Positions 44,499 through 52,581 of a DNA stretch of 64,000 nt are shown in pieces. Source of the DNA: Lachnospiraceae bacterium (GTDB taxonomy: Bacteria > Bacillota > Clostridia > Lachnospirales > Lachnospiraceae); NCBI GenBank assembly GCA_015057445.1, contig SVEI01000003.1:1-64000 (forward strand), given 5' to 3'. The notes beneath the pieces were generated by a model, which saw only the letters and a list, made by a program, of their open reading frames with translations, ran no database searches and was not told where the DNA came from. The translations under genes were made by a program, and so were the position numbers. Position 1 is the first letter of the stretch; every line of letters begins with the position of its first letter.

Positions 44499-44770
44499 CA
44501 GCTATGAAGAGACGAGTACCATAAAATCGGTCTACAGAGAGAATTCCACTACCCGCTGAGAGAGAATTCAGAATACGCTTATGGGAAGACTACCTCGGAG
44601 CTGCCTGTGCAAAACACAGGCCGTTGATTACGTTACAATCATAAAGAAGTGTCACCTTGAAAGATGCATGAGTATCCATTGGATGTTAGGTATTTATACA
44701 AGGTGGAACTAGGGTGGAACCGCGATTTATCGTCCCTAGCGTAATTATTACGCTAGGGATTTTTATATTC
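44499..44770 (+). promoter_or_regulatory. T-box riboswitch (threonine specifier) controlling thrS
   Basis: Stem I begins CAGCT (44499-44503), closed by AGCTG (44599-44603), with GAAGAGACGAGTA on the 5' side. The specifier codon ACC (Thr) is at 44592-44594. The conserved core AGGGTGGAACCGCG is at 44711-44724; its TGGA bulge matches tRNA-Thr ending in UCCA. The antiterminator pairs CTAGGG (44709-44714) with CCCTAG; the competing terminator CCCTAGCGTAAT/ATTACGCTAGGG (44734-44758) is followed by ATTTTTAT. Uncharged tRNA-Thr prevents termination and turns thrS on. Confidence 0.93.
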
Positions 44771-44775
44771 CTTTT

Positions 44776-45018
44776 CCACACAGCACCGACTAAGGGATTC
44801 CGGCGACTGTAAGAGGTCACCTTCATCCCTTGTCGGATGCTTGTGTGGGAAGTCACAATATCGCCCCTAGCAATAGGCAGCCCTGTGAATTACAGGCGCT
44901 TAATCGATAACCAGCTTAGCTAACATAGGTAAGGGGTGAAGGTTACCTCTTACAGTCGCCGAAACCCCTTTGCCTATGAGCTAAGCGTCCGGGCTACTAT
45001 ATCCCTGTAATCACAGGG
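44776..45018 (+). ncRNA. Unidentified structured RNA in the thrS leader, paired hairpins with complementary loops
   Basis: Hairpin 1 (44776-44848) has a 21-bp interrupted stem (CCACACA-GC-CCGAC-AAGGGAT) and a 26-nt loop. Hairpin 2 (44914-44986) has an 8+6+6 bp stem (GCTTAGCT, CATAGG, AAGGGG) and a 28-nt loop. The two loops are complementary: 44801-44829 pairs with 44933-44961 over 29 positions with one mismatch and one wobble. Between them lie a helix TATCG/CGATA enclosing a CCTA-GCAA-TAGG GNRA-capped hairpin and CCTGT/ACAGG. Another CCCTGT/ACAGGG hairpin (45003-45018) follows. No T-tract follows, so it is not a terminator. No family was recognised. Confidence 0.7.
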
Positions 45019-45055
45019 TGTCCGGAGAACCAACATATAGAAAGGAAGAAAAAAC

Positions 45056-46993
45056 ATGATTATCACACTTAAAGACGGATCATCAAAAGAGTACGCTCAG
45101 CCAATGAGTGCCTATGACATAGCTGCTGACATCAGCGAGGGTCTTGCACGTATGGCTTGTGCAGCAGAGATTAACGGAGAGGTATGTGACCTTAGAACAA
45201 TTGTTGATAAGGACTCTACTCTTAACATTTTCACATTTAATGATGAGGAAGGTAAGAAAACCTTCTGGCATACAGCAAGCCACATTTTAGCACAGGCTGT
45301 TAAGCACATTTTCCCAGATGCAAAGTGTGCTATAGGACCAGCTATTGACAATGGTTTTTACTATGACTTCGATATGCCTTCACTTAGCCGTGAGGACTTA
45401 GATAAGATTGAGGCTGAGATGAAGAAAATCGTTAAAGAGGGTTCTGAGGTAACTGCATTTACCCTTCCAAGAGCTGAGGCTATCAAGCTTATGGAGGAGA
45501 AGGATGAGCCTTACAAGGTAGAGCTTATTAACGACCTTCCAGAGGATGCAACTATTAGCTTCTATACTATGGGTGATTTCACTGACCTTTGTGCAGGTCC
45601 TCACCTTATGAATACTAAGGCTGTTAAGTTCTTCAAGTTAACATCTTCATCAGGTGCTTACTGGAGAGGAAACTCAGACAACAAGATGCTTACTAGAATC
45701 TATGGTACTGCATTTACTAAGAAGGCAGATCTTGAGGAAAGACTTGAGTTTTTAGAGAATATTAAGCTTCGTGACCACAACAAGCTTGGACGTGAGCTTG
45801 AGCTTTTCACAACTGTTGACGTAATCGGTCAGGGACTTCCACTTCTTATGCCAAAGGGTGTTCAGATTATCCAAACTCTTCAGAGATGGATTGAGGACGA
45901 GGAGGAAAAGCGTGGTTATGTAAGAACTAAGACTCCTCTTATGGCAAAGAGCGACCTTTACAAGATTTCAGGACACTGGGATCACTACAAGGATGGTATG
46001 TTCGTACTTGGTGACGAGGAAAAAGACAAGGAGGTATTCGCCCTTCGTCCTATGACTTGTCCATTCCAGTACTATGTTTATAAGGCAAGCCAGAAGTCAT
46101 ACAGAGACTTACCTATCAGATACGGTGAGACTTCAACCTTATTTAGAAACGAGGACTCAGGTGAGATGCACGGTTTAACACGTGTTCGCCAGTTTACTAT
46201 ATCAGAGGGTCACTTAATTGTTAGACCTGACCAGATGATTAGCGAGTTTAAGGATTGTATAGCTCTTGCACAATACTGCTTACAGACCTTAGGAGTTGAA
46301 GAAGATGTAACATATCACTTATCAAAGTGGGATCCTGAAAATAAGGAAAAATACATCGGTGAGCCTGAGGTTTGGGAGAAGACAGAGCAAGATATTAGAA
46401 ATATTCTTAATGAGTTAAATATACCATTTACAGAGGATGTAGGAGAGGCTGCATTCTATGGTCCTAAGGTAGATATTAATGCTAAAAATGTTTACGGCAA
46501 GGAAGACACTATGATTACCATTCAGTGGGATGCTTTACTTGCAGAACAGTTCGATATGTACTTCATCAACAAGGACGGCGAGAAGGAAAGACCTTACATC
46601 ATCCATAGAACCTCTATGGGATGCTATGAGAGAACTCTTGCTTGGCTTATCGAGAAGTACGCTGGTGCATTCCCAACTTGGTTATCACCAGAGCAGGTTC
46701 GTATCCTTCCTATTTCAGAGAAGCATCACGAGTATGCAAACACTGTACTTGCAAAGCTTAAAGCTGCTGGTGTTCGCGCTACTATAGATGAGAGAGCTGA
46801 AAAGATTGGCTACAAGATTCGTGAGGCAAGATTAAATAAGCTTCCTTATATGCTTATCATCGGTGCTAACGAGGAAGAGTCAGGCACAGTTTCAGTTAGA
46901 AAGCGTGGCGAGGACGGCGACCTTGGAAGCATGGAAGCAGATAAATTCATCGCTGATATCGTTAAGGAAATTGCAGATAAGGTAATAAACTAA
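45056..46993 (+). CDS. thrS: Threonyl-tRNA synthetase
   Basis: A 645-residue class II synthetase. Residues 1-60 are the TGS domain; 65-215 the editing and SAD region (FWHTASHILAQAVKHIFP with the zinc HxxxH, DFTDLCAGPHL with Cys); 260-540 the catalytic core with the zinc-binding Cys (LRPMTCPFQ), motif 2 (FRNEDSGEMHGL) and motif 3 (GCYERTLAW); 550-645 the anticodon-binding domain. AAAGGAAG precedes the ATG. It is regulated by the T-box leader upstream and possibly by the extra RNA at 44776-45018. Confidence 0.97.
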   Translation: MIITLKDGSSKEYAQPMSAYDIAADISEGLARMACAAEINGEVCDLRTIVDKDSTLNIFTFNDEEGKKTFWHTASHILAQAVKHIFPDAKCAIGPAIDNGFYYDFDMPSLSREDLDKIEAEMKKIVKEGSEVTAFTLPRAEAIKLMEEKDEPYKVELINDLPEDATISFYTMGDFTDLCAGPHLMNTKAVKFFKLTSSSGAYWRGNSDNKMLTRIYGTAFTKKADLEERLEFLENIKLRDHNKLGRELELFTTVDVIGQGLPLLMPKGVQIIQTLQRWIEDEEEKRGYVRTKTPLMAKSDLYKISGHWDHYKDGMFVLGDEEKDKEVFALRPMTCPFQYYVYKASQKSYRDLPIRYGETSTLFRNEDSGEMHGLTRVRQFTISEGHLIVRPDQMISEFKDCIALAQYCLQTLGVEEDVTYHLSKWDPENKEKYIGEPEVWEKTEQDIRNILNELNIPFTEDVGEAAFYGPKVDINAKNVYGKEDTMITIQWDALLAEQFDMYFINKDGEKERPYIIHRTSMGCYERTLAWLIEKYAGAFPTWLSPEQVRILPISEKHHEYANTVLAKLKAAGVRATIDERAEKIGYKIREARLNKLPYMLIIGANEEESGTVSVRKRGEDGDLGSMEADKFIADIVKEIADKVIN

Positions 46994-47092
46994 AATATTT
47001 CTATATATACATCATTATGTATGTTACAAATATGGAAGAGGCAACATCCAGTTTTGTCTCTTCCATATTTTTTACCAAAGGAGGACATACAT

Positions 47093-47623
47093 ATGATATG
47101 CTACAATTGCAATTCCCAACTTCCAGATAACTCAACTTATTTGCCTCCACAAAAAAGAGGCAATTGGATTGCAATGGGTATTACAATCGGTGCTTTATAT
47201 ATGACCCTCGTAATCCTTGTAATCTTATTAGTATGCCAACGCAATTACAAAGATAAAGAAGAAGATATGATAGCTCCTTTAACTACATATACTGAGGATC
47301 TTATATCTTCCATCTCCATCTACGATGGCACCTATGTCCTAGAAAGTGTTTCTGCTTTAGGTTTAACTTACTCCAGAGAAGAGATGGAAGCAATGACAGG
47401 TGAAAGTTTTGATATGAAGCTAATTATTGCAGGAGATAAATGTACTCTTAATGCTAATTCCATAGGCTACGATATGGCTTCTTGTTCTATTGCAATAGAT
47501 GGCAACGACATAACACTTGATGATGGTATAGATGAGATTACAGGCTTCTATGACGAACAAGAGGAAAGTATTACTTTATATTCAAGTGGTGTAGATATGA
47601 AATTTGTTAAACAAAAAAACTAA
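47093..47623 (+). CDS. Membrane protein with degenerate zinc ribbon
   Basis: About 176 residues; AAAGGAGG precedes the ATG at 47093. An N-terminal CYNCNSQLPDNS has only one CxxC pair; the second pair has been lost (THYLPP-type sequence, actually STYLPP). One transmembrane helix follows (WIAMGITIGALYMTLVILVILLV shown in part), then an outside domain starting YDGTYVLESVSALGLTYSREEME. The domain aligns with the protein encoded at 47805-48329, so the two are tandem paralogues. Function unknown. Confidence 0.7.
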   Translation: MICYNCNSQLPDNSTYLPPQKRGNWIAMGITIGALYMTLVILVILLVCQRNYKDKEEDMIAPLTTYTEDLISSISIYDGTYVLESVSALGLTYSREEMEAMTGESFDMKLIIAGDKCTLNANSIGYDMASCSIAIDGNDITLDDGIDEITGFYDEQEESITLYSSGVDMKFVKQKN

Positions 47624-47741
47624 TGTATAATTCATAGGTAACCAAAAGATACCTTTATTCAAAATCTAAAGTTTTTCCGTAAATTTTTGCATTTTTATTC
47701 AAAAATAATGTTTTATTTTGCAAGAAAATATGCTAGTATTA

Positions 47742-47770
47742 AAAGAGCTTGTTTTTTATACAAGCTCTTT
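47742..47770 (+). other. Leader hairpin of the zinc-ribbon gene
   Basis: AAAGAGCTTG (47742-47751) pairs with CAAGCTCTTT (47761-47770) around a 9-nt loop, 35 bp before the ATG. No T-tract follows; it may stabilise the 5' end of the mRNA. Confidence 0.4.
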
Positions 47771-47804
47771 ACCATTTAAAAGAGAGAAAGAGAGGAAAAA
47801 ACTT

Positions 47805-48329
47805 ATGGTATGTCAGAATTGTGGAACTCAGTTACCAGACGGAACTCCATCATGTCCTACTTGTGGCGCTCAGATGTTTGCACCACAGCAGCCATACATG
47901 GATCCAAATCAGCCTTATACTGCAGCACCAGCTGCTCCAGCTAAGAAGAGCAACGGAGCACTTATCGGAATTATCGTTGCAGTAGTAGCAGTTATCGCTA
48001 TTGTACTTGTTGCAGTTAGCCTTCTTGGTGGTAGTGAGTACGATGGAAAGTATAAGCTTACTACATGTACTTATATGGGTCAGGAATTCAGTATTTCTGA
48101 TATGGAAGCTATGATGGGCGAGAGCTATGACATGACATTAACAGTTAAGGGTAGCAGATGTACTCTTACTTCTGATGGAGAGACTGGTAAGGGTAAGATT
48201 TCATTCGATGGCAATACTGTAACAATCGAAGACGATGAGGAAACTCTTGAAGGAGAGTATGATGCAGACGCTAAGACCATTACAATCAATATGTATGGTG
48301 TTGGTATGATTTTCGAGTTACAGGATTAA
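47805..48329 (+). CDS. Zinc-ribbon membrane protein
   Basis: About 174 residues. The N-terminus is an intact zinc ribbon (CQNCGTQLPDGTPSCPTCG, two CxxC pairs), then a Pro/Ala/Gln-rich linker, one transmembrane helix (residues 47-66) and an extracellular domain (YDGKYKLTTCTYMGQEF, MEAMMGESYDMTLTV) also present in the gene at 47093. GAGAGG precedes the ATG at 47805. The topology suggests a cytoplasmic zinc ribbon and an external sensing or binding domain. Function unknown. Confidence 0.7.
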   Translation: MVCQNCGTQLPDGTPSCPTCGAQMFAPQQPYMDPNQPYTAAPAAPAKKSNGALIGIIVAVVAVIAIVLVAVSLLGGSEYDGKYKLTTCTYMGQEFSISDMEAMMGESYDMTLTVKGSRCTLTSDGETGKGKISFDGNTVTIEDDEETLEGEYDADAKTITINMYGVGMIFELQD

Positions 48330-48344
48330 TTACCGTTAATCTAC

Positions 48345-48384
48345 AATAAAAGGGGCGCAGCTTTAAGCTGCGCCCCTTTTATTG
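48345..48384. terminator. Bidirectional terminator between convergent genes
   Basis: A 16-bp GC-rich stem (AAAAGGGGCGCAGCTT / AAGCTGCGCCCCTTTT) with A- and T-runs on both sides. Confidence 0.92.
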
Positions 48385-48398
48385 TTATATAGTTTACA

Positions 48399-49058
48399 TT
48401 AATTTTCTTTTATCTTTACGAAACAACTTGTGATGGATAATAAGATTCCCACAACCATAATGTATATTCCCGGCATAAGACTCTTAAATATTTCGCCTGT
48501 TGTTATATCTTTCTCCAACACTATTTCAAACTTATCTAATAGCTGAGTTGCCCACTTAGAAACATTTCCCATATCAACTAACATCAGTATGAACATACAT
48601 AATATTAATAATATAGGTAGTATTTTTAATATCGGTATCTTAACAAATGAAAGTACCAGTAATAATATTGCTCCAATCAATATTACATAAGGTATCACAT
48701 TCCACATACCAGAGATTATTCCCACGTTTTTTCCTACTTTAAAAAGGTTGTACTGTATATCCACATCATGATGAAAATGAGAAAAATCTATGGCTGGAAG
48801 CATTAATCCTACTAATATAATCACTCCTCCTAACAAACCCATAATACAGCTTAGATTGAAAAGCTTACCTTTATTTGTCTGCGTATTCTCACTATTCACT
48901 CCACCATACTGTGATGTAGGATTTACATATGTATTATATTGAGCCTGCACACCTTGATTATAATTATTTTGAACTGGAACACTACCATAGGCATTGTACT
49001 GTGGTTGTCCATTTAAATAGGGATTGTACTGCTGATCTTGGTTGTTAAAATTATCCAT
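48399..49058 (-). CDS. Four-helix membrane protein with Gln/Asn/Tyr-rich N-terminus
   Basis: 219 residues. Residues 1-62 are rich in Gln, Asn, Tyr and Gly; residues 65-215 contain four transmembrane helices (LSCIMGLLGGVIILVGLMLPA first). Similar in layout to the next two genes. The ATG overlaps the preceding stop codon. No known domain; a role in sensing or assembly at the membrane is possible but not shown. Confidence 0.6.
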   Translation of the reverse strand: MDNFNNQDQQYNPYLNGQPQYNAYGSVPVQNNYNQGVQAQYNTYVNPTSQYGGVNSENTQTNKGKLFNLSCIMGLLGGVIILVGLMLPAIDFSHFHHDVDIQYNLFKVGKNVGIISGMWNVIPYVILIGAILLLVLSFVKIPILKILPILLILCMFILMLVDMGNVSKWATQLLDKFEIVLEKDITTGEIFKSLMPGIYIMVVGILLSITSCFVKIKEN

Positions 49059-49756
49059 TACTTTTTCCTCTTAACATAATCTATAAGTACTGAGATTGTA
49101 TATAACACCTGTCCAACTATAAGTAATACTATACCTACACCCTTTCCTCCATCAAAATTGAGTTCAGAGCCTAACTGGGCTGTCTTCTCTCTCTGGGCAA
49201 CTATAGAATCTAACTTTAATACATAATTGTCACAGTTTAGAATTATAATCAAGAATATAACTGTCATAATTACTGGTAAAATTCTTACCAAATAGTTATT
49301 CTCAAATGACTTTAATGGTCCCACGTATTTACATCCTGAAAATGCCAACATATCAAGAGCTGAGAGCATTAAAAGAATTGCCATCACTGTTAGAATACCA
49401 GCGTTAATTGCCATCTCTCCATTCTTTGCTCCTAATTCAAACAAATTAGCACTTTTTTTCACACCAAAATGCTCTATCCACATCCAAGTGAAAAATGGTG
49501 ACAGGTAAACAAGAATTGCTGCCAACAAACCAACTAAAACAGAAGTATCATTTCCCAAAGATTTTACATAGCCACTAAAATCTAAAAATGGACCATCATA
49601 TTTTGCTTTACCCTTTGCCTGTCCAGACTTAGATGTACCATCCACGTTCTTGGCACTTACATCTGCTAAAACCACCGGCTCATCAATAGACGCTCCACAC
49701 TCCAAACAATAGGATGCCCCATCTTTAATTTCCTTACCACAATTACTACAAATCAT
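49058..49756 (-). CDS. Zinc-ribbon membrane protein (four helices)
   Basis: 232 residues. The zinc ribbon ICSNCGKEIKDGASYCLECG occupies residues 2-21; four hydrophobic helices follow (from ~75, VGLLAAILVYLSPFFTWMW). AAGGGG precedes the ATG. It has the same helix pattern as the flanking genes, suggesting a three-gene set of related membrane proteins, one of them carrying the zinc ribbon. Function unknown. Confidence 0.65.
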   Translation of the reverse strand: MICSNCGKEIKDGASYCLECGASIDEPVVLADVSAKNVDGTSKSGQAKGKAKYDGPFLDFSGYVKSLGNDTSVLVGLLAAILVYLSPFFTWMWIEHFGVKKSANLFELGAKNGEMAINAGILTVMAILLMLSALDMLAFSGCKYVGPLKSFENNYLVRILPVIMTVIFLIIILNCDNYVLKLDSIVAQREKTAQLGSELNFDGGKGVGIVLLIVGQVLYTISVLIDYVKRKK

Positions 49757-49767
49757 ACTTATCCCCC

Positions 49768-50349
49768 TTATCCTTTCTTAGTTGTTAAACTATCCTTTAC
49801 TCTATCTACAAAATAGTAAATATAAATTCCTATCTTTGACATAGCAGCGATGATTAATCCCGCAATACAAATCCCTGGACCTAACCCATTATTACAATGA
49901 CCTTGGGCACCTTTAATCCAGTATTCTAATGCTTTAATTTCTCCATTTGCATAACTTATACGCTCTCTAATTACTTCATTACCAAACGCCATAACTAAGA
50001 TTACAATCAAAGCTACATATAACAAAATCTCTACAGTAACAATTATTCCAAGCCTGCTTCTCAACTTTATCTTATAATCCAAATACTCAATTGTAATAAA
50101 TGCTAAACTTATAAGTATAATAATTACACCAAAGATAATATAGCTTTTTTCCTTAATCTGACCTACCCCAAGCTGAAATATATTATAGCTAACCGCTTCT
50201 TCAACTCCGGTATAAGCCAGAAAATATGAATACCAACTAAACATAGGGGAAATAAGAATTAGAATGTATCCCACTAAGCTTATCAGTACCATTTTTTCTC
50301 TTAAGCAAAAGCCTATAAAACCCAAAAGATTATTTAAAAATTTTTTCAC
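49768..50349 (-). CDS. Four-helix membrane protein, first of the set
   Basis: 193 residues with GTG start at 50349; GGAGGG lies eight nt upstream, which is why I prefer it to an earlier in-frame start. Four transmembrane helices (LISLVGYILILISPMF..., EYLDYKIKLRSRLGIIVTVEILLYVAL). No zinc ribbon. The helix spacing and ...SPMFSWYSYF motif recall the SPFFTWMW segment of the next gene, consistent with paralogy. Confidence 0.65.
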   Translation of the reverse strand: MKKFLNNLLGFIGFCLREKMVLISLVGYILILISPMFSWYSYFLAYTGVEEAVSYNIFQLGVGQIKEKSYIIFGVIIILISLAFITIEYLDYKIKLRSRLGIIVTVEILLYVALIVILVMAFGNEVIRERISYANGEIKALEYWIKGAQGHCNNGLGPGICIAGLIIAAMSKIGIYIYYFVDRVKDSLTTKKG

Positions 50350-50411
50350 TTTAGGCACCCTCCGTGACCTCCAATTGTGCACATTATATCACACATTTTC
50401 TTCTAAGTGAA

Positions 50412-51311
50412 CTACCTAATAAGAAGTGCAACCATCAACATAGGGTAGCTTTTGCTTTCTGTAAACTTCCAATCAATAATCTGACACATTCCCATTTCTT
50501 CCAATTTATCCATAAGAATTGCTTTATATAAAAGTTTATGCCAGTATTCATTTCCAGCTACCTTTATTAAAGATGCTTCATCACCAGAGAGAAAACTACC
50601 ACCTTCTTTGCCTTCATCTAAACAGCTTTCTAATTGTTTTCTTGCAATTACCAATTCTTCATTACTATAACATGTACAAGCTTCGTAACCAGAAATAATA
50701 ATCTTATTTGTAATCTGTCTAAGACTCATAAACAATCTATCTACAGCTAACTTGTTTAGATTATTTAAAAGTTCCAAAACATGCTTCATTTCTATATGAG
50801 GCATCTTATCTTTATGTACATGAAGCAAGGCTGCAAATCTTGCATTCAACTGACTTGTAAGGCCTACTACCACGCTACATTCCACAGAAAAATCGCTCAA
50901 ATCAATAGGTGGTAGCATATTCTTTATCAAGTCGTTAAAGTAATTCTCTTTATCTTCCAAACTAGCCCCATCCATAAGCAAGGCCTGAAACATCTCATAG
51001 TCTTCATCTGTAACATTCCAAAAACCTACATCCACCACTTTACAGATATCACTACTTAATCCACATCTGTCTCTTACCGCTATTAATTCTTCAACATCTC
51101 TGTCAATTAAAAGTAGACGATAATTAATCGCCAGCTCACTAATTTCTATATCGTTACATCCTCCAGCTCCCCATATAGCAATCCAACTATTCTTATTGCA
51201 GTTAGAATCTAAAACCTTTTGAATATAGGATGTCAAATTATTACGATAAGGAGTCCATAATTCATACATGGAATTGGTTTTTTCAGTTTTAATCATATTG
51301 GAATAGTTCAT
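50412..51311 (-). CDS. Rossmann-fold protein of unknown function (SAM-methyltransferase-like)
   Basis: 299 residues. Residues 44-75 (IAIWGAGGCNDIEISELAINYRLLLIDRD, given in part) resemble motifs I and II of class I methyltransferases; later strands are VVDVGFW and VVVGLTSQL. No catalytic motif typical of a defined subclass is seen. GAGGTG precedes the ATG. It could modify or scaffold the neighbouring membrane proteins, but I have no direct evidence. Independent of tRNA-Lys, which is separated by its own terminator. Confidence 0.5.
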   Translation of the reverse strand: MNYSNMIKTEKTNSMYELWTPYRNNLTSYIQKVLDSNCNKNSWIAIWGAGGCNDIEISELAINYRLLLIDRDVEELIAVRDRCGLSSDICKVVDVGFWNVTDEDYEMFQALLMDGASLEDKENYFNDLIKNMLPPIDLSDFSVECSVVVGLTSQLNARFAALLHVHKDKMPHIEMKHVLELLNNLNKLAVDRLFMSLRQITNKIIISGYEACTCYSNEELVIARKQLESCLDEGKEGGSFLSGDEASLIKVAGNEYWHKLLYKAILMDKLEEMGMCQIIDWKFTESKSYPMLMVALLIR

Positions 51312-51322
51312 GAAATTTCACC

Positions 51323-51370
51323 TCAAAAAAAACACCGACCCCGCAGCTTAAAATCTGCAAAACCGATGCC
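51323..51370 (-). terminator. Terminator of tRNA-Lys
   Basis: A 13-bp stem rich in G-U pairs (51333-51370 region), with eight T residues on the minus strand (51325-51332). Confidence 0.75.
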
Positions 51371-51380
51371 TTTATAAAAG

Positions 51381-51453
51381 TGGGCCGCCGGGGGCTCGAA
51401 CCCCGCACACCCTGATTAAGAGTCAGGTGCTCTACCAAATGAGCTAGCGGCCC
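51381..51453 (-). tRNA. tRNA-Lys (CTT)
   Basis: 73 nt. Acceptor stem GGGCCGC/GCGGCCC plus discriminator A; D arm GCTCATTTGGTAGAGC; anticodon stem-loop CTGACTCTTAATCAG with anticodon CTT; T loop TTCGAGC. CCA is not encoded in the DNA. Confidence 0.95.
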
Positions 51454-51759
51454 GTATTAATTTGTGAAATCCTTGTGTTTCACAAGAACAAAAACGATTA
51501 TATAACAAGATTTAAAATAATGCAAGTCCTTTTTTATAAATTTTTTGATTTTTTTTATCTTTATGAATTATGTCCTATTTTTTCTTTTATTTTGTCCATT
51601 TTTCACAACACATAAGTTGTTTGATAAATTCACAAATAGCTTATTCATTTTCTTTTTACTATAACAATATGCATTTATTTTATTCCTTAAGGATGCTCTC
51701 TTCACAAATTAACCTACTTAGTTGTCTTAATAGTATTATATTCTTGGCAAACTAAAATG
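51454..51759. other. AT-rich intergenic region, tRNA-Lys to trmB
   Basis: 306 bp of very AT-rich sequence. No gene, RNA or convincing repeat was seen; it should hold the tRNA-Lys promoter near its left end. Confidence 0.5.
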
Positions 51760-52404
51760 CTACTTTTTATTAGGATGAAATACAACTCTATATATTGGAT
51801 TTCCCATCTCTGAAAATTTCTGCTCATATTCTGTCATAACATTTCCTTCTACATATGGTGAGTTGTGAAGATCGAAGGTAACATTATCCTTAATCCATCC
51901 CGCTTCATCTATTTGTTCCAATGAAAAATCAAAAAGTGGTCTATTGTCAGTCTTAAAGGTTATTCCACCACCCTCTGCTAATATCTCCTCATATCTCTCT
52001 AAAAACTGAACAGATGTAAGTCTTCTCTTTGCATGTCTATCCTTTGGCCATGGATCCGAGAAATTCAAATAGATATAATCAACTTCTCCTTTATCAAATA
52101 CATTTCCTATATACTCTGCTTCCATTCTTATAAAGAAAAGATTTGGTAATTGCTCTTCTGTTTGCTTTTCTATAGCACGAACTAATACGCTAGAGAATTT
52201 TTCAACTCCTATATAATTTATATTTGGATTTTCCTTAGCAAGCTGAATAATAAACTTTCCCTTACCCATTCCAATTTCAATGTGAATAGGATTGTCATTA
52301 CCGAATTTTTCTCTCCACTTGCCCTTCATAGATTCCTCATCTTGAATTACAAACTGGCTAACAGCTATTGTTTCTCTTGAACCTTTTACATTTCTTAATC
52401 TCAT
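51760..52404 (-). CDS. trmB: tRNA (guanine-N7)-methyltransferase
   Basis: A 214-residue SAM-dependent enzyme forming m7G46 in tRNA. HIEIGMGKGKFIIQLA is motif I, NYIGVEKFSSVLVRAIEK motif II, FSDPWPKDRHAKRRL the catalytic region and FKTDNRPLFDFSLEQ the C-terminal motif. A good ribosome site is not obvious close to the ATG; a small GCC/GGC hairpin lies in that leader. It is single and divergent from dacA. Confidence 0.93.
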   Translation of the reverse strand: MRLRNVKGSRETIAVSQFVIQDEESMKGKWREKFGNDNPIHIEIGMGKGKFIIQLAKENPNINYIGVEKFSSVLVRAIEKQTEEQLPNLFFIRMEAEYIGNVFDKGEVDYIYLNFSDPWPKDRHAKRRLTSVQFLERYEEILAEGGGITFKTDNRPLFDFSLEQIDEAGWIKDNVTFDLHNSPYVEGNVMTEYEQKFSEMGNPIYRVVFHPNKK

Positions 52405-52581
52405 AATATTATTTAGCCTAAAAAATTGGCTTTCTTCCTTTCAATAATTATTTATCTTTATGTAATATAACATCAAATTTTTTACTTTTCTACCTTATTT
52501 TTAAAAACTCTTGTTATTTTTCCTAGAATATAGGATAATTATATAGATAATGCTTATGTATAAATAACGAGGATAAATGCT

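Noticed and set aside
44776-45018. Second T-box or a simple terminator in the thrS leader
   Set aside because: No AGGGTGG core, no AGTA-type specifier stem and no T-tract; it does not fit either class.
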